From Aminobacter sp. J41 (GTDB lineage Bacteria > Pseudomonadota > Alphaproteobacteria > Rhizobiales > Rhizobiaceae), in contig NZ_JAGL01000002.1 of the NCBI RefSeq assembly GCF_000526635.1, forward strand, positions 220,129 through 284,128: DNA of 64,000 nucleotides, read 5' to 3'. The notes under the pieces are model-generated. The model was given only the letters and a program-made list of their open reading frames with translations. It was not told the DNA's origin and did not search any database. This document shows positions 11,041 to 20,268 of this stretch, one piece after another (the first letter of the stretch is position 1; every line of letters begins with the position of its first letter). Made by a program: the position numbers and the translations under genes.

Positions 11041-12240
11041 CTAGAAGGCGCGGGCTTCCTCGCCGCCTGGTCGGGGGCTGAGCACCAGGATGATGGAACC
11101 GAGGATCGCGGCGATGCCTGAACCCAGCAGGATGCCGATCTTGACGCCGTCCTGCAGCGACTGGTTCTCCGGAAACGCGAGGAGACCGATAAAGAGGCTC
11201 ATGGTGAAGCCGATGCCGCAGAGCACCGCGACGCCCAGCACGTGCAGCGGCGCAGCGTTTCTCGGCGCATCCGCCCAACCGAGCTTGATCACCAGCAGAG
11301 CGGTGCCGTAGACGCCGATCACCTTGCCTGCGACCAGCCCCCCGGCAACGCCGAGCGTCAGTGGCTCGATGAGCGCGGATGCATCAAAGCCGGCAAGCGA
11401 GACGCCTGCATTCGCGAAGCCGAATACCGGAATGATGACGAAGGGAACGACCTTCGACAGCGCATGCTCCAGACGATGCAGCGGAGATTCGACGGTGTGT
11501 TCGCTCTCGCCGCCCTTCGGCCGCACGATCGGAATGGTCATGGCAAGCGCGACGCCCGCAACAGTCGCGTGCACGCCGGAAAGCAGCACCAGCACCCACA
11601 GCCCCGCTCCCAGCACGAGGTACGGTAGAAGCGTCCGCACACCCGCCCGGTTGAGGCCAAAGAGAACAGCGAGGATCGCCGCCGCCCCGCCGAGCGCCCA
11701 GACCTGCAGATCGCCGGTATAGAAGATCGCGATGATGAGGACGGCGCCGAGATCATCGATGATCGCGAGCGCCGTCAGGAACACCTTCATCGACGCCGGG
11801 ATGCGGTTGCCGAACAACGAAAGGACGCCGAGGGCAAAAGCGATGTCTGTGGCGGTCGGGATCGCCCAGCCGCGGATGACGGCGCCATTACTCCAGTTGA
11901 TCGAGGCAAAGATCAGCGCGGGAACCGCCATGCCGCCGGCTGCGCACACACCCGGCAATATCCGGCGTGACCAGGTCGACAGCTGGCCGTCGACGAACTC
12001 GCGCTTGATCTCGAGCCCTACCAGCAGAAAGAACACCGCCATCAGCGCGTCGTTGATCCAGTGGCTGACGCTGAGCGGACCGAGATAGCTGTGAAGTGCC
12101 GCGAAATAGGTCTCAGCCAGAGGCGAGTTTGCGACGATCAGCGCAAGTGCCGCGGCGGCCATCAGGACGATGCCACCGGAGGATTCGCTGTCGATGAAGC
12201 GGCGGAACGCGGAAGGACGTGCGTGCAGATTTCGGGCCAT
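11041..12240 (-). CDS. nhaA: Na+/H+ antiporter NhaA
   Basis: This 399-residue membrane protein starts MARNLHARPSAFRRFID and shows the NhaA hallmarks: LLVGLEIKREFVDG, WAIPTATDIAFALG (with the paired aspartate region that carries sodium and protons, ALAIIDDLGAVLIIAIFYT), and a family-typical length with about 12 transmembrane helices. It exports sodium in exchange for protons across the inner membrane. It sits directly beside the ectoine catabolic genes, giving a salt-related neighbourhood, but it is separated from them by 292 bp and is probably its own transcript. Confidence 0.97.
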   Translation of the reverse strand: MARNLHARPSAFRRFIDSESSGGIVLMAAAALALIVANSPLAETYFAALHSYLGPLSVSHWINDALMAVFFLLVGLEIKREFVDGQLSTWSRRILPGVCAAGGMAVPALIFASINWSNGAVIRGWAIPTATDIAFALGVLSLFGNRIPASMKVFLTALAIIDDLGAVLIIAIFYTGDLQVWALGGAAAILAVLFGLNRAGVRTLLPYLVLGAGLWVLVLLSGVHATVAGVALAMTIPIVRPKGGESEHTVESPLHRLEHALSKVVPFVIIPVFGFANAGVSLAGFDASALIEPLTLGVAGGLVAGKVIGVYGTALLVIKLGWADAPRNAAPLHVLGVAVLCGIGFTMSLFIGLLAFPENQSLQDGVKIGILLGSGIAAILGSIILVLSPRPGGEEARAF

Positions 12241-12532
12241 CGGGTGCCTTTACAGGTTCGGGCGCGCTGGCGGCCCGACCAGCGCTACAACCTGCCCGTG
12301 CCTCTTCGCACGAACACCCGACGTGCTGAATGCAAAATTAATCGCGAGATATCAACCCGCAACCCGGCATAAACACCAATTCTAGACAATGGGTTCACTC
12401 CGGATTCGCCAGCGGGTGAGGAAGACCGCTGGTGGTGAGGCAGTATCGCGATTAAATTCTGCGCTTCCCATCCTCCAAATGACAAGGCGCGGCCAAGAAG
12501 CACGAGAGCCAATTGGCCACGCCCATACTGCC

Positions 12533-13903
12533 CTACCCCAGCACCTCTCGTACCGCTTCTACCGTCTTGCCCACGACCTCATCGACCTCGGCCCGGGTGA
12601 GGCAGAGTGGCGGGGCGAAGCCGAGGATGTCGCCCTGCGGCATCGCCCGGCCGATCACGCCCCGCTTGAGAAGAGCGGCTACGACGGACGGTCCGACCTT
12701 GCGCGACGGGTCGAAAAAACGGCGCTGGTCGCGATCCTCAACGAACTCGACGGCGCAGAGCATGCCCTCGCCGCGTACGTCGCCGACATGCGGGTGATCC
12801 GCCAGCGCCTTCTTCATTTCGGTGTTGAAGTAGGCGCCCGTCTCTGCCGCGTTTTTCACGAGGCCGAGTGAATCGACGAGCTTCAGATTGGCGATGCCGG
12901 CGGCGGCACCAATCGGGTGCGCCGAATAGGTCCAGCCGTGACCGATCGCGCCGTTCTCGTCGGTGCCGCGTTCGAGCACGCTCCACACGCGTTTCGAGAT
13001 GATGGAGCCGGAGAGCGGCGCATAGGCGGACGTAAGGCCCTTGGCGATGGTGATGATGTCCGGCTCGATACCGTAGTGGTCGGAGCCGAACATCGAACCC
13101 AGCCGGCCGAAGCCCGTCACGACCTCATCAGCGATCAGGAGGATATCGTGCTTCTTCAGGACCTCCTGGATCGCCGCCCAGTAGCCGGCAGGCGGCGGGA
13201 CGATGCCGCCGGTGCCGAGCACCGGTTCACCGATGAAGGCGGCAATGGTGTCGGCGCCTTCGCGCGCGATCAGCTTTTCGAGTTCACTGACACAATGGGC
13301 GACGAAATCCGCCTCGCTCATCGCCGGGTCGGGGCGGCGGAAGTAGTAAGGCGCTTCCGTGTGGAGGATCCGGTCGAGTGGCAAGTCGAACTTGTCGTGG
13401 AACAGCTTCAGACCCGTCAGCGAGCCGGTGACCAGGCCCGAGCCGTGATAGCCGCGCCAGCGGGAGATGATCTTTTTCTTCTGCGGCCGGCCGAGAATAT
13501 TGTTGTAGTACCAGACCAGCTTGATGTTGGTCTCATTGGCGTCCGAGCCGCCGAGGCCGAAATAGACCTTCGACATGTTCTTCGGCGCTCGCTCGAGAAC
13601 CATCTTCGCGAGCGTGATCGAGGCTTCGGTGCCGTGGCCGACATAGGCGTGATAGTAGGCAAGCTCCTTCGCCTGCGCGGCGATAGCCTCGGCGATCTCC
13701 TCGCGGCCATAGCCGACGTTGACGCAGTAGAGACCGGCAAAGGCATCAAGCAGCCGGTTGCCGTCGCGGTCCTCGATGTAGACGCCTTTGCCGCCGCTGA
13801 CGATGCGCGAGGGACTTTCGCCCCGCGCATGCTGGGCAAGGTGGGTCGAAGGATGGAAGAAGTTTTCGCGATCCCACTGGTCGAGAACGTCGTTGGTCAG
13901 CAT
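12533..13903 (-). CDS. doeD: Class III aminotransferase of the ectoine pathway (diaminobutyrate transaminase, DoeD/Atf-like)
   Basis: The 456-residue protein has class III aminotransferase motifs including DEVVTGFGRLGSMFG and the PLP lysine K288 in TIAKGLTSAYAPLSG. The start MLTNDVLDQ at 13903 is fixed by AGGAGG just upstream. Alone the sequence could be any omega-amino acid:pyruvate aminotransferase. Placement as the last gene of the doeX-doeC-doeD triplet (asnC-ssd-atf in other ectoine clusters) supports conversion of L-2,4-diaminobutyrate to aspartate semialdehyde. It follows the dehydrogenase gene by 23 bp. Confidence 0.85.
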   Translation of the reverse strand: MLTNDVLDQWDRENFFHPSTHLAQHARGESPSRIVSGGKGVYIEDRDGNRLLDAFAGLYCVNVGYGREEIAEAIAAQAKELAYYHAYVGHGTEASITLAKMVLERAPKNMSKVYFGLGGSDANETNIKLVWYYNNILGRPQKKKIISRWRGYHGSGLVTGSLTGLKLFHDKFDLPLDRILHTEAPYYFRRPDPAMSEADFVAHCVSELEKLIAREGADTIAAFIGEPVLGTGGIVPPPAGYWAAIQEVLKKHDILLIADEVVTGFGRLGSMFGSDHYGIEPDIITIAKGLTSAYAPLSGSIISKRVWSVLERGTDENGAIGHGWTYSAHPIGAAAGIANLKLVDSLGLVKNAAETGAYFNTEMKKALADHPHVGDVRGEGMLCAVEFVEDRDQRRFFDPSRKVGPSVVAALLKRGVIGRAMPQGDILGFAPPLCLTRAEVDEVVGKTVEAVREVLG

Positions 13904-13926
13904 TGGCAGTCCTCCTGAATTTGGTC

Positions 13927-15411
13927 TCACGCGCTCTCGCGGCAGACATATTTGAGATCGGTATAGGCCTCGATGCCGTGTCGCGAGCCTTCACGGCCAA
14001 GCCCGGCCTGTTTGACGCCGCCGAACGGCACCGGTGCGCCGGTGATCTTCGTGCGATTGACAGCAACCATTCCAAATTCGAGGCGGCGTGTCATGCGGGC
14101 AATCCGCGCAGCATCAGCGGTGTGCAGATAGGCGACAAGGCCGGTTTCGGTGCGGTTGGCGCTGGCGAGCACGGCCTGTTCGTCATCGAAGGGTGCGAAA
14201 GCGGCAATCGGGCCAAAGGTTTCTTCCCGGAAGATGAGCGCATCCTCGGGCACGTCCGCCAGCACGGTCGGCTCGAAGAAGAGCGGGCCGGCAGGATTAA
14301 CGTTGCCCCCGCAGACGAGGTGCGCACCACGTCCAAGCGCGTCGTCCACGTGCTGCTTCTGCTTCTCGACCGCGCGGGCGTTGATCAGCGGGCCGATGTC
14401 CGGGTCAGTGAGGCCGGGACCGACGCGCATCGCGCGCGCGCGTTCCGCAAAGGCTTCGACGAAGCGCTCGTAAATCGGCCGCTCGATATAGAAGCGGTTG
14501 GCGGCGAGACAGTCCTGGCCGGAGGTCGCGAACTTCGCGGCAATGGCATGATCGACGGTGCGCTGGAAATCACAGTCGGCGAACGCGATGAACGGCGCGT
14601 GTCCGCCCAGCTCCATGACGAGGCGCTTGATCGTCGGTGCAGACTGACCATAGAGCAGCCGGCCTATTTCGGTCGAGCCGGTGAACGAGAGTATCCGTAT
14701 TTCGGGTGCCGCGGTCATGGCGCCGACGACCTCGGCGGCGTTTCCCGTCACGACATTGAAGACGCCGGCCGGAAGGCCCGCCCGTTCGGCAAGTTCCGCG
14801 ACTGCCAGTGCCGAGAACGGCGTTTCCGACGACGGATGTGCAACGACCGTGCAGCCGGCGGCAAGCGCAGCCGCGGCCTTGCGGGTTAGCATGGCCGACG
14901 GGAAATTCCATGGCGTCACCAGCCCGGCAACGCCCACCGGCTCGCGGATGAGCTGCATCTCGGCGTCCGGAAGATGCGAGGTGATGCTCTCGACGTTGAG
15001 GCGTTTGGCTTCCTCCGAGTAGAACTCGACGAAGGAAGCGGCGTAGTCGATCTCGCCGAGCGCTTCCGATATCGGCTTTCCCTGTTCCTGCACCATGAGG
15101 CGAGCAAGATCGTCTCGCGCGACAATGATGAGCTCGTACCAGCGGCGCAGCAGGCGTGACCGCGTCAGGGGACTTTCCTGCGACCAGCAGGCAAAAGCGC
15201 GATGGGCAATTTCGACCGCTTCGGCCGTATCAGCTGCGGTCAGCGCCGGAACGGAGCCGACGCGGGAGCCGTCAGCCGGATCGGTGACGTCGATCGTCCG
15301 CCCGCCGCTTCCGCGCGTCCAGGCCCCGCCGACATAGGCGAACTCGCGAAAAAGGCGCGGATCCCGAAGGGTCGAAAGGTCGGCTTTCTGAAAAATGGCC
15401 AGCGATGTCAT
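13927..15411 (-). CDS. doeC: NAD(P)-dependent semialdehyde dehydrogenase of the ectoine pathway (DoeC/Ssd-like)
   Basis: This 494-residue ALDH resembles succinate-semialdehyde dehydrogenase (GabD). Visible motifs are VTPWNFPSAM for cofactor binding, FTGSTEIGR, ELGGHAPFIAF with the general-base glutamate, and catalytic C301 in SGQDCLAANR. In ectoine clusters the enzyme at this position oxidises aspartate semialdehyde to aspartate. The start MTSLAIFQK at 15411 is chosen over a longer frame because sequence similarity to the family begins there and a GGGAGAA ribosome site precedes it. It lies between doeX and the aminotransferase gene. Confidence 0.88.
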   Translation of the reverse strand: MTSLAIFQKADLSTLRDPRLFREFAYVGGAWTRGSGGRTIDVTDPADGSRVGSVPALTAADTAEAVEIAHRAFACWSQESPLTRSRLLRRWYELIIVARDDLARLMVQEQGKPISEALGEIDYAASFVEFYSEEAKRLNVESITSHLPDAEMQLIREPVGVAGLVTPWNFPSAMLTRKAAAALAAGCTVVAHPSSETPFSALAVAELAERAGLPAGVFNVVTGNAAEVVGAMTAAPEIRILSFTGSTEIGRLLYGQSAPTIKRLVMELGGHAPFIAFADCDFQRTVDHAIAAKFATSGQDCLAANRFYIERPIYERFVEAFAERARAMRVGPGLTDPDIGPLINARAVEKQKQHVDDALGRGAHLVCGGNVNPAGPLFFEPTVLADVPEDALIFREETFGPIAAFAPFDDEQAVLASANRTETGLVAYLHTADAARIARMTRRLEFGMVAVNRTKITGAPVPFGGVKQAGLGREGSRHGIEAYTDLKYVCRESA

Positions 15412-15524
15412 GGCAGGTTCTCCCGGGAATGCTCTGCCTGCATCTTCGCCTGATCGGCGCCAAAGATGGCCCTGTTTGCTGCCTGTTGCGCCGAAGCTTC
15501 GTTCGAAATTCGTGCCAGCGGCCA

Positions 15525-16013
15525 CTATTCCTTCTCCGCGCTGGAGAGGAGCTTGTCGAGCGGCAGCGGCGCCATCTTGACCGGCTTGGTGACCACATAG
15601 GTGAAGTAGCGCGCAAGGCCGACACGCGCTTCAAGGAGATGGTCGACAAGGCGCTGGTAGGAATCGATGTCGCGGGTGACGATCTGCAGGATGTAGTCGA
15701 ATCCGCCGCCGACGGCCCAGCAGGCAACGACCTCATCCAGAGGTGCGATGGCGCGCTCGAACGTCTGAAAATCCTGCACGCGGTGGCTTTCGAGTTCGGC
15801 GGCCATGAACACTGTCACATGCGCGGAAATTGTCCGCAGCTGGATTTCGGCGCGGTAGCCGGCGATGACACCGGCGTCTTCCAACCTCTTCAGACGCTCC
15901 CATGCGGGTGCTGCGGAGAGGTTGACGCGCTTGGCCAGTTCCGCCTTCGAAATCCGGCCCTCGCGGCTGAGAATGGACAGGATCTTGAGGTCGCGATCGT
16001 CGAGTTTCAGCAT
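15525..16013 (-). CDS. doeX: Lrp/AsnC family regulator (DoeX-like)
   Basis: The 162-residue protein has the Lrp/AsnC form: N-terminal helix-turn-helix (LDDRDLKILSILSREGRIS and ELAKRVNLSAAPAWERLKRL) and C-terminal ligand-binding RAM domain (AVGGGFDYILQIVTRDIDSY). DoeX/AsnC proteins in ectoine clusters respond to pathway intermediates such as acetyl-diaminobutyrate or diaminobutyrate. It lies 7 bp after eutC and 113 bp before doeC in the leftward operon, matching the asnC-ssd-atf gene order known from other alphaproteobacterial ectoine clusters. Confidence 0.92.
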   Translation of the reverse strand: MLKLDDRDLKILSILSREGRISKAELAKRVNLSAAPAWERLKRLEDAGVIAGYRAEIQLRTISAHVTVFMAAELESHRVQDFQTFERAIAPLDEVVACWAVGGGFDYILQIVTRDIDSYQRLVDHLLEARVGLARYFTYVVTKPVKMAPLPLDKLLSSAEKE

Positions 16014-16020
16014 TCCCGCC

Positions 16021-17013
16021 TCAAGTCATGAAGGCGGCGCCAGTTCCGCGCTGCCGCGCCCGCTCCATGGCGAAGGTGGCGATGGCGGTGTCCTGCGCGC
16101 CGGTGCCGGTCAGGTCACAGATTGTGATCTGGGCGTCGGACGTGCGGCCGGGATGCCGCCCGCAGAGAAGGTCGCCGAGTTCAGGCGGCGGGCCCTTTTT
16201 CCAGACGCCAGCCCCGATCGCGCTGCGCAATTCGCCGAGCTTCTCGCACTGGCTGAGACGGTCGCAGACATAGAGGTCTGCCGCTGACAGCGCGGCCGGG
16301 TCAATCTCGTTCTTGCCGGCTTGGTCCGCCCCCATGGCAGTGATGTGGAGCCCCGGATGGAGCCAACGTGCCTGAAGAAGAGGTTCTTCTGCCGGAGTCG
16401 TGGTCACGACAAGCTGGCTCTGCGCGACAACGTCGCGCGCATCCGCGACGGCCTCGGCCGTTACGCCGAGGCGTTCGGCGAGATCGGCGGCGCATTTTTC
16501 AGCCTTTTCGCCGTCGCGGCCCCATACGACCACATTTGTGAAAGGCCGCACGAGATGCGCCGCTTCGATCTGCAGCCGTGCCTGCCCGCCGGTGCCGATC
16601 ACGCCCGCAGTCTGGACGTCGCCCGGCGCGAGGTGCTTCGCCGCGACTGCCCCTGCAGCGGCTGTGCGGACATCGGTAAGATATCCGTTGTCGAGAAGCA
16701 GAGCTTCGACTAGCCCCGTTCGCGCTGAAAACAGGATCATCAGCCCGTTGAGGCTCGGCAGGCCGATCTTGGGATTGTCGAAGAAGCCGGGGCTGACCTT
16801 GATGGCGAAGCTGTCGAAGCCGGGAATGTAGGCGGTCTTGACGTCCACCTCCCCATTCGCCTGCGGGATCGCCATCGACATGATCGGCGGCATGATCACC
16901 TTGCCGGTGCCAAGCGCGAGGAAGGCGCGTTCGACCACGTCGACGGCTTCAAAGTCGAGCTTTACCAGGCCGCGCAGATCGGACTCGGTCAGGATCTTCA
17001 CCTCATGCGGCAT
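16021..17013 (-). CDS. eutC: Ornithine cyclodeaminase family protein, hydroxyectoine utilisation (EutC)
   Basis: The 330-residue protein belongs to the ornithine cyclodeaminase/mu-crystallin family: GVIGTGGQARLQIEAAH is the NAD-binding glycine motif near residue 140, and TDVRTAAAGAVAAKHLA precedes it. Adjacent EutB and the Ehu transporter identify it as EutC, thought to act with EutB in bringing 5-hydroxyectoine derivatives into the ectoine pathway. The start at 17013 overlaps the 3' end of eutB by 11 bp and has AAGGA seven bases upstream, so translation is coupled. Confidence 0.9.
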   Translation of the reverse strand: MPHEVKILTESDLRGLVKLDFEAVDVVERAFLALGTGKVIMPPIMSMAIPQANGEVDVKTAYIPGFDSFAIKVSPGFFDNPKIGLPSLNGLMILFSARTGLVEALLLDNGYLTDVRTAAAGAVAAKHLAPGDVQTAGVIGTGGQARLQIEAAHLVRPFTNVVVWGRDGEKAEKCAADLAERLGVTAEAVADARDVVAQSQLVVTTTPAEEPLLQARWLHPGLHITAMGADQAGKNEIDPAALSAADLYVCDRLSQCEKLGELRSAIGAGVWKKGPPPELGDLLCGRHPGRTSDAQITICDLTGTGAQDTAIATFAMERARQRGTGAAFMT

Positions 17014-18010
17014 AGGCGCGTCCTTCGATTGTCTTGTCACCGAGCGTCACGCTGCGACCCGAAACAACCTCGGTGAACATGGCCATGTCGAGGTTGCGGC
17101 CGGTCAGGATGGTGGCGATTGGGCCTCGCACCGGGCCGATCTTACCTGCCTTGGTGGCAGCGATGCCGACGACGCTCGCACCTTCCGCGACCATGCGATC
17201 CTCATAGTAGAGCGTCTGCATGGCGTCGTAGATATCTTCTTCGCTGACGAGCACGCAGTCATCAAGAAGATCACGGCACATGGCGAAGGTGAGCTGGTTC
17301 TCTGTGCCGATCCCTCCGCCGAGCGAGTCCGCGAGGCTGGGCACCTCCTCGACCTCCACGGGTACGCGCGCCTTGAGGGACTGGTACATCGCCGCGCCCC
17401 GGTCCATCGTCACGCCGATCACCCTGATCCAGGGCTTGATCTCCTTTGCCGCGCGGGCAACGCCGGCTGCTAGCCCGCCACCCGAGAGCGGTACGAGGAT
17501 GGTGGAAAGGTCTGGACAGTCCTCGAGAAGTTCAAGCCCGATCGTGCCCTGCCCTGCAATGACCAGGGGATGATCGAAAGGCGGAACCTCGACGAGACCT
17601 TCTTCAAGCGCGAGCCTGCTGCTCTCGGCCTGTGCATCGTCCTGGCTCGCACCGACGATCCGCACGTCGGCGCCGAGTGCCCTGATGCCATCCACCTTCG
17701 CCTGCGGGACCAGTGACGACATGCAGATCACTGCCCGCAGGCCCAGAGCCTTTGCTGCGTAGGCAATGGCGCGGCCGTGGTTGCCGGTGGAACAGCAGGT
17801 GACGCCAGTGGTCCCCTCCGGAAGGTTGATGAGCGCGTTGGTCGCGCCGCGTATCTTGAAGGCGCCCGTCGGCTGGGTCATTTCCAGCTTCAGCAGGAAG
17901 TCGTGGCCGACAAGGCGGCTCATGTAGGGCGAAGGCACCAGTGGCGTGCGGGCTGCGCCTTTGGTGATGTTGGAGCGAGCCGCCCAGATGTCGGAAATGG
18001 CGACAGTCAC
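17003..18010 (-). CDS. eutB: PLP-dependent threonine dehydratase-like protein, hydroxyectoine utilisation (EutB)
   Basis: The 335-residue product is a fold-type II PLP enzyme. The Schiff-base lysine lies in TGAFKIRGATNA, the phosphate-binding loop is SGGGLAAGVA, and CSTGNHGRAIAYAAK is typical of serine/threonine dehydratases. In ectoine clusters this paralogue is EutB, needed for hydroxyectoine use. It starts with GTG at 18010 in a GTGA overlap with the ehuA stop, and its own 3' end overlaps eutC. Its usual partner gene eutA was not found in the window. Confidence 0.9.
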   Translation of the reverse strand: MTVAISDIWAARSNITKGAARTPLVPSPYMSRLVGHDFLLKLEMTQPTGAFKIRGATNALINLPEGTTGVTCCSTGNHGRAIAYAAKALGLRAVICMSSLVPQAKVDGIRALGADVRIVGASQDDAQAESSRLALEEGLVEVPPFDHPLVIAGQGTIGLELLEDCPDLSTILVPLSGGGLAAGVARAAKEIKPWIRVIGVTMDRGAAMYQSLKARVPVEVEEVPSLADSLGGGIGTENQLTFAMCRDLLDDCVLVSEEDIYDAMQTLYYEDRMVAEGASVVGIAATKAGKIGPVRGPIATILTGRNLDMAMFTEVVSGRSVTLGDKTIEGRAYAA

Positions 18011-18828
18011 ACCGCCTCCTTCACGGCTCGCAGGAACTGCTGGGTCCGTTCCTTCTGCGGATGGTTGAACAGTTCGTCCGGAGTGCCCTGTTCCTCGATC
18101 CGGCCGCCGTAGAAGAAACAGATGCGGTCGGAGATATCACGGGCAAAGCCCATCTGGTGGGTCACCATCAGCATGGTGAGGTTGTGTTCGGAAACGAGCT
18201 TGCGAATGACATTGGTCACCTCGCCGATGACTTCCGGATCAAGCGCGGACGTGACCTCGTCGAACAGCATCACCTTGGGCCGCATCGCCAGCGCGCGAGC
18301 AATCGCTACGCGCTGCTGCTGTCCGCCCGACAGGCGCGAGGGGTGCTGGTCGCGCTTGTCGGCCATTCCGACCATGGCAAGCAGCTCTTCGGCGCGTTCC
18401 TGCGCATCCTTCTTCGGCATGCCGAGGACGTGCACCGGTCCTTCCATGCAGTTCTCCAGCGCCGTCATGTGCGGGAACAGGTTGAACTGCTGGAAGCACA
18501 TGCCGATTTTCGAGCGGATCTGCCGGACATGCCGCCGGTTTGCCGGCACCAGCCGGTCGCCCTGCGGCATGTGCGTGAGGGGATCACCGTCGACGTAGAT
18601 GACGCCGCCATTGATGGTCTCAAGCGTCATCAGCATGCGCAGCACGGTCGTCTTGCCGGAGCCCGACGGGCCGATGATGGTAACCATCTCCCCCTCTGCA
18701 ACATCGAGATCGAGCGAATCCAGCACCGTCAGGCTGCCATAGCTCTTTGTGACATTCGCGAACCGCACCATCGGGCGGTCAGGGCCTTCGAGCTTGGGTG
18801 GGTAGCCGGTCAGGTCGTTCTCGCGCAT
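18007..18828 (-). CDS. ehuA: Ectoine/hydroxyectoine ABC transporter ATP-binding protein EhuA
   Basis: The 273-residue ATPase has Walker A GPSGSGKTT, signature LSGGQQQR, Walker B VMLFDEVTSALDPE and the switch histidine in MLMVTHQMGFA, as in polar amino acid ABC importers. It energises the EhuC/EhuD permease pair. The start at 18828 overlaps the ehuD stop (TGATG), and its stop overlaps eutB, so the gene is translationally coupled on both sides. A longer in-frame start at 18858 would lie inside ehuD and is rejected. Confidence 0.93.
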   Translation of the reverse strand: MRENDLTGYPPKLEGPDRPMVRFANVTKSYGSLTVLDSLDLDVAEGEMVTIIGPSGSGKTTVLRMLMTLETINGGVIYVDGDPLTHMPQGDRLVPANRRHVRQIRSKIGMCFQQFNLFPHMTALENCMEGPVHVLGMPKKDAQERAEELLAMVGMADKRDQHPSRLSGGQQQRVAIARALAMRPKVMLFDEVTSALDPEVIGEVTNVIRKLVSEHNLTMLMVTHQMGFARDISDRICFFYGGRIEEQGTPDELFNHPQKERTQQFLRAVKEAV

Positions 18829-19496
18829 CAGATCATTCCCAGTTTCCGGCGCAGCCACGCCTCGAAGAGACGTATGGCGGCGGCGGTTGGCAGCGACAGG
18901 GCCAGGAAGATGACCCCGACCATCGTATATGGTTCAAGGAATCGGTAGGTTTCAGAGCCAATCGCATTGGCGGTGTGCATCAGCTCGGCAACGCCGATGA
19001 CCGAGAGCATGGGCGTGTCCTTGAGGATGCCGACAAGGTAGTTTCCCATGCCGGCCAGCGACGGCGGCATCGCCTGTGGGATGATGACGCGAAAATAGGT
19101 GCGCGCCGTCGAAAGGTTGAGCGATGTCGCAGCTTCCCACTGCCCCTTCGGCACGCTGTCGAGCCCACCGCGATAAACCTCCGACAGATACGCCGCATAG
19201 TGCAGGCCGATGGCGATCATGCCGGCGGTCCAGGGCGACAGCCGGATGCCGAACTGCGGCGCGACGTAGAAGACGAAGAAGATCTGCAGCACCAGCGGCG
19301 TCGAGCGGATGAATTCGACCATCTCGCGCACGATCATTGTGAAGGCCCGCGAAGGCGTGCGCTGTGCGAGCGCAAGGACGAGGCCGAGTACTATGGCGAT
19401 CGCATAGCCGAGGCCCGCGGCCAGCAACGTGTTCCCAGTCGCCACCAACAGGCGGGGCAGGATGTCGAGGGTAAAATCCCAGCGCCAGTCGAGCAT
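18828..19496 (-). CDS. ehuD: Ectoine/hydroxyectoine ABC transporter permease EhuD
   Basis: The 222-residue inner membrane protein belongs to the HisM/GlnP permease group of amino acid ABC transporters. Its EAA-type contact segment reads GQWEAATSLNLSTARTYFRVI, followed by PQAMPPSLAGMGNY, with about five hydrophobic helices. The N-terminus MLDWRWDFTLDILPRLL resembles EhuD proteins. It starts one base after the stop of ehuC and overlaps ehuA. The C versus D naming follows N-terminal resemblance only. Confidence 0.9.
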   Translation of the reverse strand: MLDWRWDFTLDILPRLLVATGNTLLAAGLGYAIAIVLGLVLALAQRTPSRAFTMIVREMVEFIRSTPLVLQIFFVFYVAPQFGIRLSPWTAGMIAIGLHYAAYLSEVYRGGLDSVPKGQWEAATSLNLSTARTYFRVIIPQAMPPSLAGMGNYLVGILKDTPMLSVIGVAELMHTANAIGSETYRFLEPYTMVGVIFLALSLPTAAAIRLFEAWLRRKLGMI

Positions 19497-19497
19497 T

Positions 19498-20163
19498 TCA
19501 CGCCCTCCCGAGCTTGCGCTGCATGAACCGTTCAAGCCAGCGCATGAATGGCGTGATCATGAAGCGCGCGAGGATGTAGTAGATGACCAGCGCCGTGCCA
19601 AAGGACTCGGCCGACATGAAGGTCGTGCCGTTGATCTGCTTGACCTGGAACATCAGGTCGGCAACGGCGATGAGCGCAACGAGCGCCGTCCCCTTCAGTA
19701 GCTCGATCAGCAGGTTGCCCCACGATGGCAGCATGATCAGCAGCGCCTGCGGCAGGATGATCCGCAGCATGCGCTTCGTGGGCGTCATGTTGATCGCCTG
19801 TGCGGCCTCCCACTGGCCTTTTGGTACAGACAGGATCGCGCCGCGCACGAGCTCCGCGCCGTACGCGCCGAGGTTCATGCCAACAGCGACGAAGCCAGCG
19901 GTGAACTTCTCGAGCGTGATGCCGAAGAGCGGCAGGACGAAGAAGATCCAGTAGAGCTGTACGAGAAGCGAGGTTCCGCGGAATATCTCGATGTAGACGG
20001 TAGCACCCGCACGGACGAAAAAATTTCTCGACATCCGCATCAACCCAGCCGCCAGGGCGATCGCCATGGCGAGCAAAGCAGAGAGGATGGTGAGGACGAT
20101 CGTGACAAGCGTTCCGCTGAGGATGCGGTCGCCGTACTGGCTGAGAAATTCGAGGTAGGACAT
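19498..20163 (-). CDS. ehuC: Ectoine/hydroxyectoine ABC transporter permease EhuC
   Basis: The 221-residue membrane protein starts MSYLEFLSQYGDRILSG and has the polar amino acid permease layout: about five membrane helices, IFRGTSLLVQLYWIFFVLPL, and the EAA contact loop GQWEAAQAINMTPTKRMLRII. It pairs with EhuD to form the channel. It follows the binding-protein gene after a 105-bp gap that contains a strong hairpin, an arrangement that usually lets binding protein be made in excess over permease. Confidence 0.9.
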   Translation of the reverse strand: MSYLEFLSQYGDRILSGTLVTIVLTILSALLAMAIALAAGLMRMSRNFFVRAGATVYIEIFRGTSLLVQLYWIFFVLPLFGITLEKFTAGFVAVGMNLGAYGAELVRGAILSVPKGQWEAAQAINMTPTKRMLRIILPQALLIMLPSWGNLLIELLKGTALVALIAVADLMFQVKQINGTTFMSAESFGTALVIYYILARFMITPFMRWLERFMQRKLGRA

Positions 20164-20234
20164 CCGCTCGGCCTTTCCCGTCAGCGCCTTGAAGGCGGGA
20201 GGCTGTAACCGTCCGGCAGGGCGCCGGAGGAGCA

Positions 20235-20256
20235 GCGGGCCGGTGATCCGGCCCGC
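20235..20256. promoter_or_regulatory. Perfect 9-bp stem hairpin between ehuB and ehuC
   Basis: GCGGGCCGG, loop TGAT, CCGGCCCGC forms a perfect stem-loop 12 bp after the ehuB stop. No T-run follows on the coding strand, so it is more likely a 3' mRNA-stabilising or partial-attenuation element than a full terminator. Such elements are common after binding-protein genes of ABC operons. Confidence 0.6.
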
Positions 20257-20268
20257 GCAGCTACGAGA

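Noticed and set aside
12241..12532. Open frames between nhaA and doeD
   Set aside because: Short, GC-skewed, without ribosome sites; the area is treated as promoter and spacer.
13903..14889. Plus-strand open frame of 328 codons opposite doeC
   Set aside because: Antisense shadow of a clear aldehyde dehydrogenase; composition is Arg/Gly/Ala-rich without family features.
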